In this document: positions 24,701 to 33,479 of the stretch, piece by piece | Layout: the number at the start of each line of letters is the position of its first letter | Numbering within the stretch: position 1 is the first letter of the stretch | Origin: Sipunculus nudus | Lineage: Eukaryota; Annelida; Sipuncula; Golfingiida; Sipunculidae | DNA: 64,000 bases | Assembly (NCBI GenBank): GCA_026874595.1 | Contig: CM049320.1 | Location: forward strand, 31,652,214-31,716,213 | Direction: 5' to 3' | Made by a program: the position numbers and the translations under genes | The notes under the pieces: generated by a model | Seen by the model: only the letters and a program-made list of their open reading frames with translations | The model's database searches: none | Told to the model about the DNA's origin: nothing

Positions 24701-27340
24701 AAATGAAAATGAGGATCAGTGCCTGAGAAGCAAGTCATTTCACTGTAGCGTTAATTTTAGATCTAAGATTACCCATGATTCCTTGTAAAATTTATTCGTA
24801 CTAACAGGTTTGGCACTGGTTGCCATGGTGACTAACATAACAAAATGCACTCATCAGTTTTGTTACCTGTATGTTGGTGTGCGTGTTTTTTGGTGCATTT
24901 TTACACAAGTCATGCCTCGTAGCTTTGTTTGATCAGTCAAATTTTATTAATTTCCCAGCTTGATTCTGTTAGAAAAATAGTCTTAGTCATTCTCCCCCTA
25001 CAGAATTATAATTAATTACATGCTTTGGATGGCATGTGCCTAGAGCCTTTATCTAAATTGGCTGTCAGATTGCGACTTGTTGGAGACACAATTGCCTGAA
25101 AATACGCGAATTAGCGAAATTTTCACCTGCAATCACACTGAATTGTACTTTTACGACATCGCACAAATGTTGCACCAATGTCATGAGCTCGAGTTTGTAT
25201 ACCTGTTGCGAGAATGTTGTTCTCAAGACATTGGCACAACATTTGTGATATATTCGCACAACATTTGTGATATATTCGCACAACATACGCAAGCAATTGC
25301 AATTTTGCTACAATTGCGAGTCCCATGCGACACATTCTCATTTTTAACTCCAGTCATTCGCAATGTACTTGCACAAACCCCTCACAAAGTTGTCTCGCAG
25401 ATCTTGCCGCTTCTAACTTGCGGAAACTTGTTTTGGGAATAGTTTGCGACAAGTTAGAGACTAGTTCGACACACCAGTGATGCCTCTGCGAATTTTTGAG
25501 AATTTTTTAACATGTTCAAAATTTCTGTGATAAGGAAGCGACAGTTTGGGAATCGCGCGAGGAAACTGAGAACCGCTGCAAATGTTCCAAGACTCTTGCG
25601 AATGCCATTTGCAATTTTTTGCAGCCCAGTGAGATACATTGTACAGGCTTAACACACACTTGTGATGTTAATTAGAGAATCATTATATCTGAGGTCATAT
25701 ATGGTATTAATCAGCTTTTGCATATGACAGCTACAAACAATGATTTTTTCCCTTCTCTTGTGATTGTTGTATAATCTTTTTGTGTTGTATTATGTATGAC
25801 CTACCTACTTTAATACATGCTGGGCATGTTGCTTGTTGGCTAAGTTTGTTGCCTTGTGTATATTTTATGCAAATGGGAGATGACTTGCACATATACACCA
25901 ACAAAATGATGATAAATTGGAATTGTTATAATAAACAGATTAAACTGAAAAATATGGCCTGTCATTTGGAAGTTACTAGGCTTTTGAATTGTGAGGGCCC
26001 AATTCAATTTTTGAATATGTACATCAACTCAATTTTGATTCAGTTCTTGCTTACTTAGTGAATTTCAGACTTTCAGACTTTTTCAGAAAAAAAAATAAAA
26101 TAAATTTTACCAAAATGAATGTTTAACTTTTCAGCAAATAAAAGGAAACTGTAGCTTTCCCTCCATTTGTCACTGTCATTTATTTTTCCATGCAAGTTTA
26201 GTGGTCCACCAGCAGATGTTTAAAAATAGATTTAGGGCATATGTTTAACCAATTAAGAGCTTCAACATTGCAAACTGCTCTGTCGCATAAGGTACAAACA
26301 AAAAAATAATCATCAGAATGAATTGATTTGTTGGTTAATAATTGATTACAATTTAATTGAGGGCTTGCAGTTAAATGGATTGTTACACCCCTAGAAGTTA
26401 CTGCTCGTGTGGTCAATTGAATTATCATATTTAATAAAGATATTCATAATCTGATTTTTCATCAATAGGATTTAAATTCTGATGATCAGGCTGTATTCCT
26501 GTTTATTAATTCTGGCTACAGCTGTAGCTCGGGTAAAAAGTATCTCTGTGTGGTTGCTCATTCACCAAAAATGTTATTAATACCATCACATAAATGTTTT
26601 AGAGTGTAGTATATCACATAAATAAAAAAATAATTATGCCACTGTTTGTGTTATTGAAACTCCTAGTTTAAAGCACTTTTATCACAAATTATTTGCTTTT
26701 TGATAACAGGGTCAGTATATTGCATTATAGGTTAATATACTATTGGTACAAATTTTTATTAACTCAGTTTTTTGGCCTGGTTCAGAACAATATTTGTAAG
26801 AAAAAGGGGGACAGTCTTCTGTCTTTGAAAAATATTTTAAGGCTAGTATACTGTAATTCTTGCTAAAGTCTCCCAACATTACCACTTTCTTGTTGATGCA
26901 ATAGTTTCAGTTTATATTAACAGAGTGTGCGTTCAGAGAATGCAGCTGTGATGCAAGGAGTAACCTCTGATAATGAAAGGAATTCTTTATATACTGTAAA
27001 TATATAATGTGTCTGTTGCATATTACTTCCAGTATATAAATACAGCACAAAATAAAAATCATAGTTATTATGTCAGAGATACATGAATGGTATTTTCTGT
27101 CTGCAAGATTGTTGAATTACATTTTCTAAGATACAATAATTAATTAAATATAATTATATTTTTAGTCACACAATTGCTCCTTATTTTTTTTAAGACATAA
27201 ATGCGACTCAGTCATATTTATATACATGTGTTATAAGCTTTTAATATTGTATGAGAATACAGCATTTGTTTTGCTTTATTAATAATTTTTTCTGTTTTTC
27301 ATTACAGGGGATTTCTTTAGACGATTTATTAGCAGACTGA
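518..27340 (+). CDS. COPB2: Coatomer subunit beta' (beta'-COP), 5'-partial, 13 exons
   Basis: Beta'-COP is part of the B subcomplex of the COPI coat, which returns cargo with KKxx/KxKxx tails from Golgi to ER. The joined exons (518-717, 1315-1514, 2609-2715, 3472-3615, 4243-4373, 5076-5283, 5710-5820, 6822-7036, 7548-7640, 8943-9123, 12056-12217, 19204-19383, 27308-27340) give 654 residues in one frame with GT-AG borders. They match animal beta'-COP throughout ([56 protein letters not shown]-type blocks). By family knowledge this covers the second WD40 propeller (exons to about 5283), the alpha-solenoid (5710-9123) and an acidic tail (12056 onward). The first propeller is upstream of the window. 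The tail is longer than in human. Introns 10, 11 and 12 (2.9, 7.0 and 7.9 kb) are filled with mobile elements. A second possible terminal exon lies at 23024. Confidence 0.96.
781..1110 (+). repeat. Dispersed repeats in COPB2 intron
   Basis: The sequence TGTCCCCCGCTTCACATAAC...GGGGACATTG, followed by CTGTC/CCGTC runs (781-870), is a typical element end. Separately, 1013-1095 (gatgaatcagcacatttag, tcactaatcaccaacaggtg) recurs at 6028-6110 with few differences. Confidence 0.55.
1315..1514 (+). CDS. COPB2: COPB2 exon b
   Basis: The acceptor is ggttacag|gtttgtgg and the donor is agaag|gtaaat. It encodes [20 protein letters not shown] through [10 protein letters not shown], blades of the second propeller. 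It leaves one base to the next exon. Confidence 0.95.
1550..2045 (+). repeat. Modular repeat family R1, copy 2
   Basis: It has the same module order as 1-415 (acttaccagggctttgatgg; atgaggtcagaggtcaccag; tggatttccatgaaactcat). Modules are about 145 bp and diverged, so the copy is old. Confidence 0.65.
2609..2715 (+). CDS. COPB2: COPB2 exon c
   Basis: The acceptor is ttggcag|gtatct and the donor is aaaaat|gtaagt. It encodes [20 protein letters not shown] and then [11 protein letters not shown], conserved in beta'-COP. It ends in phase 0. Confidence 0.94.
2755..2840 (+). repeat. Dispersed repeat, inverted partner at 8790-8890
   Basis: The core gtggttgg...ttgttcgcgagggtt...tttgcgaaggggaaatta reappears in reverse complement at 8790-8890 (taatttcccttttgcaaat...aaccctcgcgaacaaaaa). 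Both lie in COPB2 introns. The type is not recognised. Confidence 0.5.
3472..3615 (+). CDS. COPB2: COPB2 exon d
   Basis: The acceptor is atcaacag|gtattc and the donor is tttgat|gtaagc. It has 48 codons starting [20 protein letters not shown] and ending [12 protein letters not shown], phase 0 at both ends. Confidence 0.94.
3878..4054 (+). mobile_element. 177-bp MITE, pogo/mariner-like ends
   Basis: The termini are CAGTGGAACCTCTG (3878) and the inverted CAGAGGTTCTACTG (4041-4054), one mismatch in 14. TA follows the right end; the left flank is CA. It has no ORF. CAGT...ACTG ends and a TA flank fit Tc1/mariner/pogo-type MITEs; this assignment is inference. Confidence 0.6.
4243..4373 (+). CDS. 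COPB2: COPB2 exon e
   Basis: The acceptor is attacag|gtgtta and the donor is gacag|gtaaag. It encodes [20 protein letters not shown] and then [19 protein letters not shown], the last blades of the second propeller. Confidence 0.94.
4374..5075 (+). other. COPB2 intron, nothing recognised
   Basis: The intron holds a C10 tract near 4411-4420 and AT-rich DNA. I see no repeat shared with the rest of the window and no ORF worth reporting. Confidence 0.6.
5076..5283 (+). CDS. COPB2: COPB2 exon f
   Basis: The acceptor is tttgcag|agttat and the donor is aaacag|gtaaac. It encodes [20 protein letters not shown] and [20 protein letters not shown], ending AHFLEKQ at the switch from propeller to alpha-solenoid. 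Confidence 0.95.
5710..5820 (+). CDS. COPB2: COPB2 exon g
   Basis: The acceptor is ctttcag|ggcttt and the donor is gcagag|gtaagt. It has 37 codons with [20 protein letters not shown], the start of the alpha-solenoid, phase 0 at both ends. Confidence 0.95.
6117..6510 (+). repeat. Modular repeat family R1, copy 3, with 5' end
   Basis: It begins TTTTTATACGCCCAACATAT then ggtatacc and ccatccatcc, followed by the same modules as 1-415 and 1550-2045. It shows the family's left end, which is cut off in copy 1. Confidence 0.65.
6822..7036 (+). CDS. COPB2: COPB2 exon h
   Basis: The acceptor is gtttacag|tccgaa and the donor is ggcaa|gtaagt. It encodes [20 protein letters not shown] and [20 protein letters not shown], helices of the solenoid. 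Confidence 0.95.
7548..7640 (+). CDS. COPB2: COPB2 exon i
   Basis: The acceptor is ttttacag|actgga and the donor is ttccag|gtaagc. It encodes [20 protein letters not shown] and ends TYLPSQVS. An Arg codon is split over the next junction. Confidence 0.94.
7697..8110 (-). mobile_element. tRNA-derived SINE, copy 1
   Basis: Read on the minus strand, the head near 8090-8044 contains a B-box-like GAGTTCAAATCTC. It is followed by a body (ttttcactgtcagcccccac, ctctgcaggcttaatg, cccaggcctgg-type stretch) and a tail containing tctgcagatgcacatat and ggaggtaattgc. The body matches 23560-23970 (plus) and 42178-42452 (minus). Confidence 0.7.
8943..9123 (+). CDS. COPB2: COPB2 exon j
   Basis: The acceptor is ttattacag|agtggt and the donor is cct|gtaggt. 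It encodes [18 protein letters not shown] and [16 protein letters not shown], the end of the solenoid. A repeat element starts only about 45 bp downstream, in the intron. Confidence 0.94.
9250..9985 (+). repeat. 180-bp tandem repeat, four copies
   Basis: The string tggcctgatt ends at exactly 9300, 9480, 9660 and 9840, so the period is 180 bp. Units differ at a few sites (ggccagataatgacaag versus ggcagataatgaccag). This is a minisatellite core, not coding. Confidence 0.9.
9987..10650 (-). mobile_element. Nested element, TTTTTAGCCCTCAGC family, copy 1
   Basis: It starts TTTTTAGCCCTCAGCTCACA with an AGCCC...GGGCT palindrome, then a CTGTCCGTCCGTC run and modules (gagcgggatatctctaaaag; gttcaaagatgggtgatctt). 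It splits the 180-bp repeats of the surrounding element, which resume at about 10650, so it inserted later. The reverse-complement copy is at 43848-44776. Strand is given so that the palindrome + CTAA is the 3' end. Confidence 0.6.
11632..12030 (+). mobile_element. hAT-like MITE remnant
   Basis: It starts TAGTGGTGTGCCAATTAATC, the kind of end seen in hAT MITEs, followed by AT-rich 'aatcgatt' sequence up to the COPB2 acceptor region. TAGTGGTGTGCCA recurs inverted at about 42943. The right end is not defined. Confidence 0.35.
12056..12217 (+). CDS. COPB2: COPB2 exon k, acidic linker
   Basis: The acceptor is gattctag|agcaat and the donor is tcagca|gtaaga. It has 54 in-frame codons rich in Glu ([17 protein letters not shown]). 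The sequence is little conserved outside close relatives, so the call rests on frame, splice sites and the acidic character expected of the beta'-COP tail. Confidence 0.85.
12302..14197 (-). mobile_element. Modular element, TTTTTAGTTCACTCTGTGAAC family
   Basis: One end is TTTTTAGTTCACTCTGTGAA (GTTCAC/GTGAAC hairpin, TTAG at 12305-12308). The other is TTCACAGAGTGAACATTATG and then GACCCCTGGGTCTCTTGTT. It contains a 338-bp direct duplication (12541-12880 and 12880-13140) and later modules with ctgaaatttggcatgtccat and caggtggcgccacct-like cores. ORFs here are repeat readings. Orientation puts the hairpin + CTAA at the 3' end. Confidence 0.6.
14378..16846 (-). mobile_element. TTTTTAGCTCAGCTGA family, copy A (full length)
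   Basis: The left end is TTTTTAGCTCAGCTGACTTT followed by CCGTCCGGCC runs. The right end is CAGCTGAGCGTCATGACC then CATGGGTCACTTGTT. Modules of about 120-180 bp repeat 'ccaaaccttcc', 'tttcacatatagctcaccta' and 'gaggtcaaaggtcaaggtcac'. It matches 56740-59159 and 60811-63088 along its length with moderate divergence. Orientation puts the palindrome + CTAA at the 3' end. It has no enzyme ORF and is probably non-autonomous. Confidence 0.7.
16880..18450. other. COPB2 intron stretch without window repeats, partly CpG-containing
   Basis: From about 17200 the sequence holds more CpG (acgtttgcgtaaacgatgtc; gcgcgagcggtgttctc) than flanking introns and matches no repeat family in the window. ORFs at 17291 and 18113 show no recognisable protein. 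It may be cargo of the surrounding TIR element or an internal promoter-like segment; neither is shown. Confidence 0.3.
19204..19383 (+). CDS. COPB2: COPB2 exon l, acidic C-terminal region
   Basis: The acceptor is tttggcag|ccggct and the donor is gcattg|gtaagt. It has 60 codons, phase 0. Its last third ([20 protein letters not shown]) aligns with the human tail LLELEVDLDNLELEDID, which confirms the frame. Confidence 0.9.
19888..21604 (+). mobile_element. Helitron-like non-autonomous element with GGTCA modules
   Basis: GTATCCCCAGACAAAGT (19888-19904) is inverted at 21553-21569 with one mismatch. Beyond it, the hairpin GGCACCTGCGGTGCC (21573-21587) is followed by 9 nt and CTAG (21597-21600), as in Helitron 3' ends. 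Inside are about five modules (20510-21480), each with gaggtcaaaggtcaaggtca and ccaaacatttcatctcag-like parts. A G11 run precedes the right end. There is no enzyme ORF. Confidence 0.6.
23024..23059 (+). CDS. COPB2: Candidate alternative terminal exon of COPB2
   Basis: The sequence acatttgtag|gcatta is a usable acceptor in intron 12. Read in the phase left by exon l it gives [11 protein letters not shown] then TAA. The residues are acidic, as in coatomer tails, and end in an acid-flanked Trp. AATAAA overlaps the stop (23055-23060) and another lies at 23374-23379. No repeat family seen elsewhere in the window covers it. Use of this exon instead of 27308 would swap the last ten residues. A chance 12-codon reading is possible. 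Confidence 0.35.
   Translation, partial: ALEGDDLDDWE
23560..23970 (+). mobile_element. tRNA-derived SINE, copy 2 (best preserved head)
   Basis: An A-box-like TGGCTCAGAGGTAG (23570-23583) and a B-box-like GGTTGAATCTC (23614-23624) lie 30 bp apart, as in a tRNA gene, but the cloverleaf is not intact. The body (tttttcacagtcaggtcccc; ctctgcaggcttaatgggaa) and tail (ttttgcagatgtacatatat; atggaggcaggtttcctcc) match the minus-strand copies at 7697 and 42178. An A-rich tail follows near 23965-23990. Confidence 0.75.
25065..25650. repeat. Unclassified CG-containing repeat-like segment
   Basis: The segment is studded with ttgcgac, cgcaattg and gcgaat strings unlike surrounding DNA. It contains a 25-bp tandem pair (cacaacatttgtgatatattcg at 25238-25285). 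Related strings ttgcgacttgt and ttgcgacaagt mark 25071 and 25443. The ORFs across it are not protein-like. Confidence 0.35.
26205..26396 (-). mobile_element. hAT-like MITE end
   Basis: The minus-strand start is CTAGGGGTGTAACAATCC (26378-26395), a form typical of hAT MITE termini, followed by AT-rich DNA with 'attgatt' motifs. The other end was not located. Confidence 0.3.
27308..27340 (+). CDS. COPB2: COPB2 terminal exon, stop TGA
   Basis: The acceptor is cattacag|gggatt. It encodes [10 protein letters not shown] then [17 protein letters not shown] parallels human IDTTDINLDEDILDD, so this is the likely ancestral 3' end. It is only ten codons long, so support comes from that match, the polypyrimidine tract and phase 0. 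Confidence 0.8.
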   Translation, partial: GISLDDLLAD

Positions 27341-28490
27341 ACATGAATATGGGGACAGAGCAACAAGACAGTGGAATCCACTAGCATCAAGAATGGACCA
27401 AATACAGTTAATGAATTATGTCAGAGGAATATTGACCCAATGTCTGAGGTCAAATATTAATATTTACCTTTGATGTCATAGAACTCTAAAAGTGTGTGCT
27501 GTGGAATTTAAAAAAAAAATTCACATTTTTCATGGAGAATGAAAACTAGGTAGAATTATACACATGCAGGACTTTTTGCACACCAAGGATTTTTTATTGT
27601 CGCTCATGCATGTACTCAAAGGGTTAAATCTTCGTATAGAATTCCAATTTATTATCAGATAATGCTATAGGTATGAGAAACTGTTCAATTTATTGATTCA
27701 AAAATTTTATTATAAATTGCTGTTTATTTCATCATGTTCAGTTCGAGGTTAAACACCCAAACTATATTTTATTCTTTTCCACTAAAATTCCGCAGATAGA
27801 TGCCATGGACATAAGTTTTCATGTTCTCTGTAAATGCAAGAACTGAACATATGGTTTATAACAAAACCTGGAATTCTTGTGAAATGTTCCGATGAAGCAT
27901 AAACAAAGAGATTATAGATTTTCTGTACCTCAGAAGACACAGCTGATTTTGTTAGGATGCTTGCTGGCAAAATTGGTAACACATGAAATTGATTTAATGG
28001 ATTATCAGGCACTAGAAATTTTTATTTTGTTTTCTGAATATCTAAGATATCTTAGAAAGCAGTTAAAAGTTACTTCAGCTTATAAGAGATATAAGAGGAG
28101 AATAGACATGCCAGTTAAGTGGAACCTCTTATTTAATATCACATGGTGGACATGATGCAAGCGTTCACAAAACATATAGATCTCTCACGTCATTTCACTG
28201 ACGTGGTATATTAGGGAGTTTTATAAATATTCCCTTATTAGGGTGTATTTTGGGATGTTAGCGGTAGAAAGTTCCACGATACACACACATACACACACAC
28301 TCATTATAATTTCATTCCATGGTAAATCTTAATAGTAATATTTTCATGTTGCTTTTATATTGTTCAGTCCTTGGTTGTTCATAACTGGAATCAAAGTGGG
28401 AAAAGGGAGACGTGGGTGGGAATGATTTGTATGTTCCCTGCACATTTTGTTTTGTAAATATAAATGTGTACAATAAAATATTCACAAGGA
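27341..28490 (+). other. COPB2: COPB2 3' UTR with poly(A) signal
   Basis: No coding or repeat signature follows the stop codon. The first AATAAA I find downstream is at 28472-28477, in a short AT-rich context, which would give a 3' UTR of about 1.1 kb. A CACACA tract lies near 28277. The extent is inferred. Confidence 0.5.
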
Positions 28491-31470
28491 CTATGTGTAA
28501 GAGTATAAATTCACTTGTATGGTAGAAATATTGGGAAATTGTGTGCACATCAGAGTATCGAGAAATGTGGGTCAGAATTTGACAATAACAGGCCCTGATG
28601 TTAAAGCTGCCCATTCAGCTACCTTTTGAAAAAGAATTTGTGACTTCCTCTCTGTGTATATTAATGATCTAAGGGTAATTTTGGTTGTGAAAAGTTATTG
28701 TAAGGCTTTCATGAAGGATGTATAAACTTGTTTACCAACATGTTTGTAAACACAGCAATGTTGACAAACAGGAGAAACGTGTAAACTAAGGTGGTTGGTT
28801 GGATCTAAGCCGACACAGCTCAGGTTTATCCAACTTGTTCCCAGATGCCCTTGTTGAATTTGTTTTATTTTGGCAGGCCCACACATATTAAAAGTTGATA
28901 TATACAAAACAAGCAACCTGTGTGCGATGATGTCAGTGTTTTCTGGCCTATTTTATAAAAGCTCCAGGGGATTACCTTTAGTTTATCAAGGTCTGATAGG
29001 TGATAAGGCCCCTTTATTATAAAAGGAAACTATTAGCAGTGACCATGTTCTCTAGAACATCACTTTCCAGATCTTCACTTCTTGATTGAGATGGCCTGAT
29101 TCGAATTCTTATTAACAATAATCAGAATGACTCATGAAAAGACACAGCATGGTGATTGTATTAAATTTTTTTAGTACAAAAATTCAGCATCATATCTGAA
29201 ATATTACAGATAAGAAAACAAGATATCCATGGATGATATACAGTTTATTTGACACAATGGTAAAATTTCTGAAGTAACAATGGCTGAAGTATTCAATACA
29301 AAGTTAAGTAATTCTTGTGATATATACATGGAGTATCAAGTGTTGAAGTATTAAATACAATGTGAACAGTTCTGGTAATAGACATATAGGTACCATCAGA
29401 AAGGAATTGCAAAAATTCTTTTTTGTTGATCCCTATACCTGGAATTAACAACAAAAAAAAAACTAGCCACTGCAACAGAAAATTATAACAATTGGGGGTG
29501 GGGTTTCCCGTTTTACCCCATTGCACACTTAAAATGAAACAAAATTTGGAAATACCATAAACACCAAGTCTCATGTCAACAAGGTGTTTGAACAGATGGC
29601 TCATAAGTAAAATAACACCACCACCACATCAATATTCTTTCATAAAACTAGATGATTGCAAAAATTTGTAACCAATGGTTTTGCACCTAAGAAAGTCCAC
29701 CCACAAACTTCTGACCGAAATAATGATAAGGGCACAGGCACCAAAATAGGCTAATCAGATGGTGTATTATCATTCCTTCTTTGAAAACTACCAAATGATT
29801 CTGGATTTACACCTCAGTCGCCTATGGCTTAATTATGTTATTTTCATTATGTGTCTGGATAGCTCCAAAATAAATTACCACATCAACATTTATTTATAAA
29901 ATTAAGCATCATACAATCAAGTTTTCAGAAAATTATAAAATCTTAAACAATAATAAATGTATACTTGAGATCATAAACCTTCCTTCATAACTCTCTACAT
30001 TTGAAATTTTAAATATATTTGACAGGCTTCATAAAGCCTATGAACCCTCAAAATGAGACATGCAATAAAATTATAGCTAATTCAATGAATTTATCAAGTA
30101 TTTTTTCAAAGGTGAAACATGTATTATAAAGTCTTAAAAATTTATTGTCATTATGCTAATAATTCTGTTTTGATTTTGTTACATTAAACGTTATTGATTA
30201 AAACTCGAATGAAATGCTACAGTTTAAAAAATTACTTTCTTTTTTCAGATTTGTCTCTGTAAAAACTGCCAGTAAAATGTGTCGCCACTTTAAGATCTTG
30301 TGCACAAATAACAGTTAGTGGAGATATTGTAGAACATTGTAGAACCTGTAAGTGGCCTCAATGTCGCACACCAGTGCATAAATTACTGAAGGAAAATTGT
30401 GTAAATTACCATAGTAAAATTTTTAAAATTTGAGAGAGAGCTCCTGCAGAATAGAGATTTGTTCAGAGACACAAACAAGATGTATATATAAAGGAGAAGG
30501 ATAAAAGTAGGAAAACCAAAGTAAAAAGTAGGTCTAGAACAACACATAACATTCTTAATGCTTATTCTTAATGAACAAAAGTGAAACTGAAAGAATGATA
30601 TAACCAAGTACACATGTAAATAAATTTTATTGGATGCTGAGTTCGTACCTGCCGTTTTGAAATCTCATGCCCCTGAAATTTAAAGTCTGGCAATAATATT
30701 TCACTTAAATACAATAACACAAGGACAAATTCCACAGTAGTTCACATGATTCTGAAACTGCATTTAAGTGTAAAAAAAAGGAATTTTCATGAATAGGTAT
30801 GAAAGATTGGATGAGACCAAAGATGTATGACAAAAATTGGAAAAGTAGGATCACTTGATAGTCTGTTATATATACTAATTAATAAAGAAGAGGAGTGCAA
30901 TGCAATACAATTATTGATGGCTCTTATAAGTATATCAGTGTGATTATCAATGGCTCTGACAAGAATCAATAAAAAAGTAAATACAAACCTCATAAATACT
31001 AGTATTATGGAGCACTGCATATTCTTGTCTTTCATATTTTCATTACACCTACAACTGTTACGATAGTCATCTTTCCATGTGTGCAGGAATGCCGGTGGCA
31101 TGTAACATTCTCAATATTTTCTCAAATGGATTTACCTAATTTGCATTAATTGTATATATCTACACAGAGGTGGAATAGCAGAAAAATTATCATTTGACAA
31201 GGTTTGGCATGACTACAGGTTTAAAAAATGGAACTATTGAGATTTTTAAATATTTAACAATACCAGGCCTAATGCGAACCTATGCATTGGGAAATACACC
31301 AGGTATAATGCTTCAATGCTGGACCATGACTTCTCATGTATATGAACAATGCAGGTACTAAACATTTTGAATAAGAAACAATTACACAAACATCACAGCT
31401 GAAATTCTGGCATGGGTGCACACAACACAACTTCAACGCTCAGTTGAATTTGTCTATAAGGATATTTTGA
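28491..31470. other. Intergenic DNA, nothing recognised
   Basis: This is AT-rich sequence between the convergent COPB2 and copine-like genes. ORFs here are at most about 100 codons with no recognisable protein. No family shared with the rest of the window was seen. Confidence 0.55.
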
Positions 31471-31479
31471 AAGAAATTT

Positions 31480-32245
31480 TTCAGAATGACAGTCCTGTGA
31501 CCTTAACCAATGACCTTGTAACCAAAAAATCTTAGAAATTAATATCCTTGGACTTGCAGCATTAGGATTATTGTAACAATCTTTTAAAAAGTGACCGTGA
31601 CCTCTGACCAGATAACCTCAACTACAGGTTTCCTCACTTTGGGCAAGTAAGCCATGTGTGAACGTTGGAAAGTTCAGGATGAAAAGTTTGATTTACAGTG
31701 CATCCACAATCTTTTTAAAGATGTGGCTTCTGTGACCTTCAACTTAGATCGCTGGACCCTGAAAATCAAAATGAATTAACATATTTGGTTGGTCATTATT
31801 AAATCAAGTTTGAAGCCAGTCTGTCTATCCAAAGCAGAATTATTAGTCATAAACTAATTTGTGAATGGATGGGCCCTGTGACCTTGACCTTTGACCTATG
31901 ACCCAAAAAAACAGAATCTTCCCCTAGTGGCAGGTTAGCAATATCTTGAAGATGGAAGATTTGAGATGAAAGTTTGGCTTCAAATGCATATGCATTCCTT
32001 TTAAAGAAATGGGTCCTGTGACTTTGACCGTTGGACCCCAAAATCAACATGGTTCTTACTTCAGTGGTGGGCCATTTATAAGTGAAGTTTGGAACCAATA
32101 TATCAAACTTAACTGGAGTTATCATCTGGAAACTGCTTTGTGTGGATGGACGGATTGACAGACAGACAGACATACAAACAGACAGACTGACAGACAGGGT
32201 GATTAGTATAGGGCATCCACTTGTGATCAATAAACACACCAGGTT
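31480..32245 (-). repeat. Modular GGTCA repeat element, minus orientation
   Basis: Modules hold gtgaccttgacctttgacct (the reverse of GGTCAAAGGTCAAGGTCAC) with gttaacatatttggttgg-like spacers. It ends in a gacagacagacagacatac tract (32160-32196) and then gggtgattagtatagggca. This is the element's left end read from the minus strand. Confidence 0.6.
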
Positions 32246-32374
32246 TTGGGACACCAGATGTAATGACAGCTGAGAAACTGACATGATTGTTGTCATTTTA
32301 TAGTAAATAAATAGAAAAATATTTGTTAAAATAGGAAAACCACCACGTTTAAGGAACTGACAAAACTAGTCATG

Positions 32375-32489
32375 GTCAATATTCAAGACAAGATTCATGA
32401 CAAACCATGCATTAATTATCAAGATACGGACGACGGACAAAGCGCCATTCCTATACCTCAGTTGACTTACAGTCAGCTGAGCTAAAAAT
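32375..32489 (+). mobile_element. Truncated end of the GCTCAGCTGA family
   Basis: The plus strand reads ggacgacggacaaagcgcc...acttacagtcagctgagctaaaaatg. CTAA is at 32482-32485 directly after the TCAGCTGA palindrome. Only about 110 bp remain. Confidence 0.5.
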
Positions 32490-33260
32490 GATTGTAGCTG
32501 GCACCACCAGTCTTATATACTAAAAGGTTTCAGAGATATATACATATGCCCAAGTTCAGACTGATATATCAAACCCCTCCTGAGATAAAAGCAGGGACAC
32601 ACACTGTGCAAAATTTTATTGTAGGTGGCATCACCAGTCTTGTACACGACAAGTATACGATAATTAAAATACAATAGGTATAAATATGCCCAAATTCAGG
32701 ATGATATATCAAATTCCTCTATAGAAATAAGCAGGCACAAAAGTCACACACTGTGCAAAGTCATTGTAGGTGGTGACACCAGTCTTGTGAACGAGAAACC
32801 CATCAAAAACACATAGACAGGTCAAAATATTAGGCCAATACATCAAACTTACCTTAAGTCTGATGCATGGGGCTGCTCACTCTTAGGTAAGAATGGCAGT
32901 TGCCCCGAGTGAACTGTGACAAATTTGCTAGCTCAGGCTACTGCACTGAGTGAACTCATGACCTGCACCTGGCTAGACTGGGTGAACTTTTGACCTGTAC
33001 CTGGCTGCACTGAATGAACTCTTGACCTGTTGCCTAGTCTGATACAGTTGGCAGTCTGCCAAAGCTATAAATAGATTGGCTCCACATGCAGCCCTGAGGG
33101 GCATGACACCCATGAGGTGATCACATGGTGCCCATGAGGTGTTCACATGTCACCCATGAGGGGATCACATGCCTTGTGCTTGGCTGCACTGACTGAACTC
33201 TTGACCTATATCTGGCTGCACTGAATGAACTCTTGATCTATTGCCAAATCTGAAACAGTT
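32490..33260 (+). repeat. Two tandem repeat blocks
   Basis: In 32495-32830, three diverged units centre on tggca(t/c)caccagtcttgta and aaattcaggatgatatatca, spaced about 125-146 bp. In 32930-33260, about 42-bp units contain ctggctgcactgaatgaact and cttgacctgt. Not coding. Confidence 0.6.
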
Positions 33261-33479
33261 GGCAGTTTCTTAACCTATGTAAATATACAGACACAATCTT
33301 GGCCTGTTGGCAAATCTGTTTACACATACTTATAGACTTTGGCTAAAATGCTTTTTTTCAAGCTGAAATATTCATAAACTTTTTATCAAAATATCTAGAA
33401 AAATAAAAGATTCAGTTCTTTCATTGTTAAAGGTCCAATAATTCTGCCAAAAATCATTCAAGTAAACTTGAACAAAGGC

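Noticed and set aside
32160-32196. CAGA/CTGTC runs as independent microsatellites
   Set aside because: Such runs occur at the same place in almost every modular element here (790, 10040, 14440, 56800, 60880), so they are part of the element ends.
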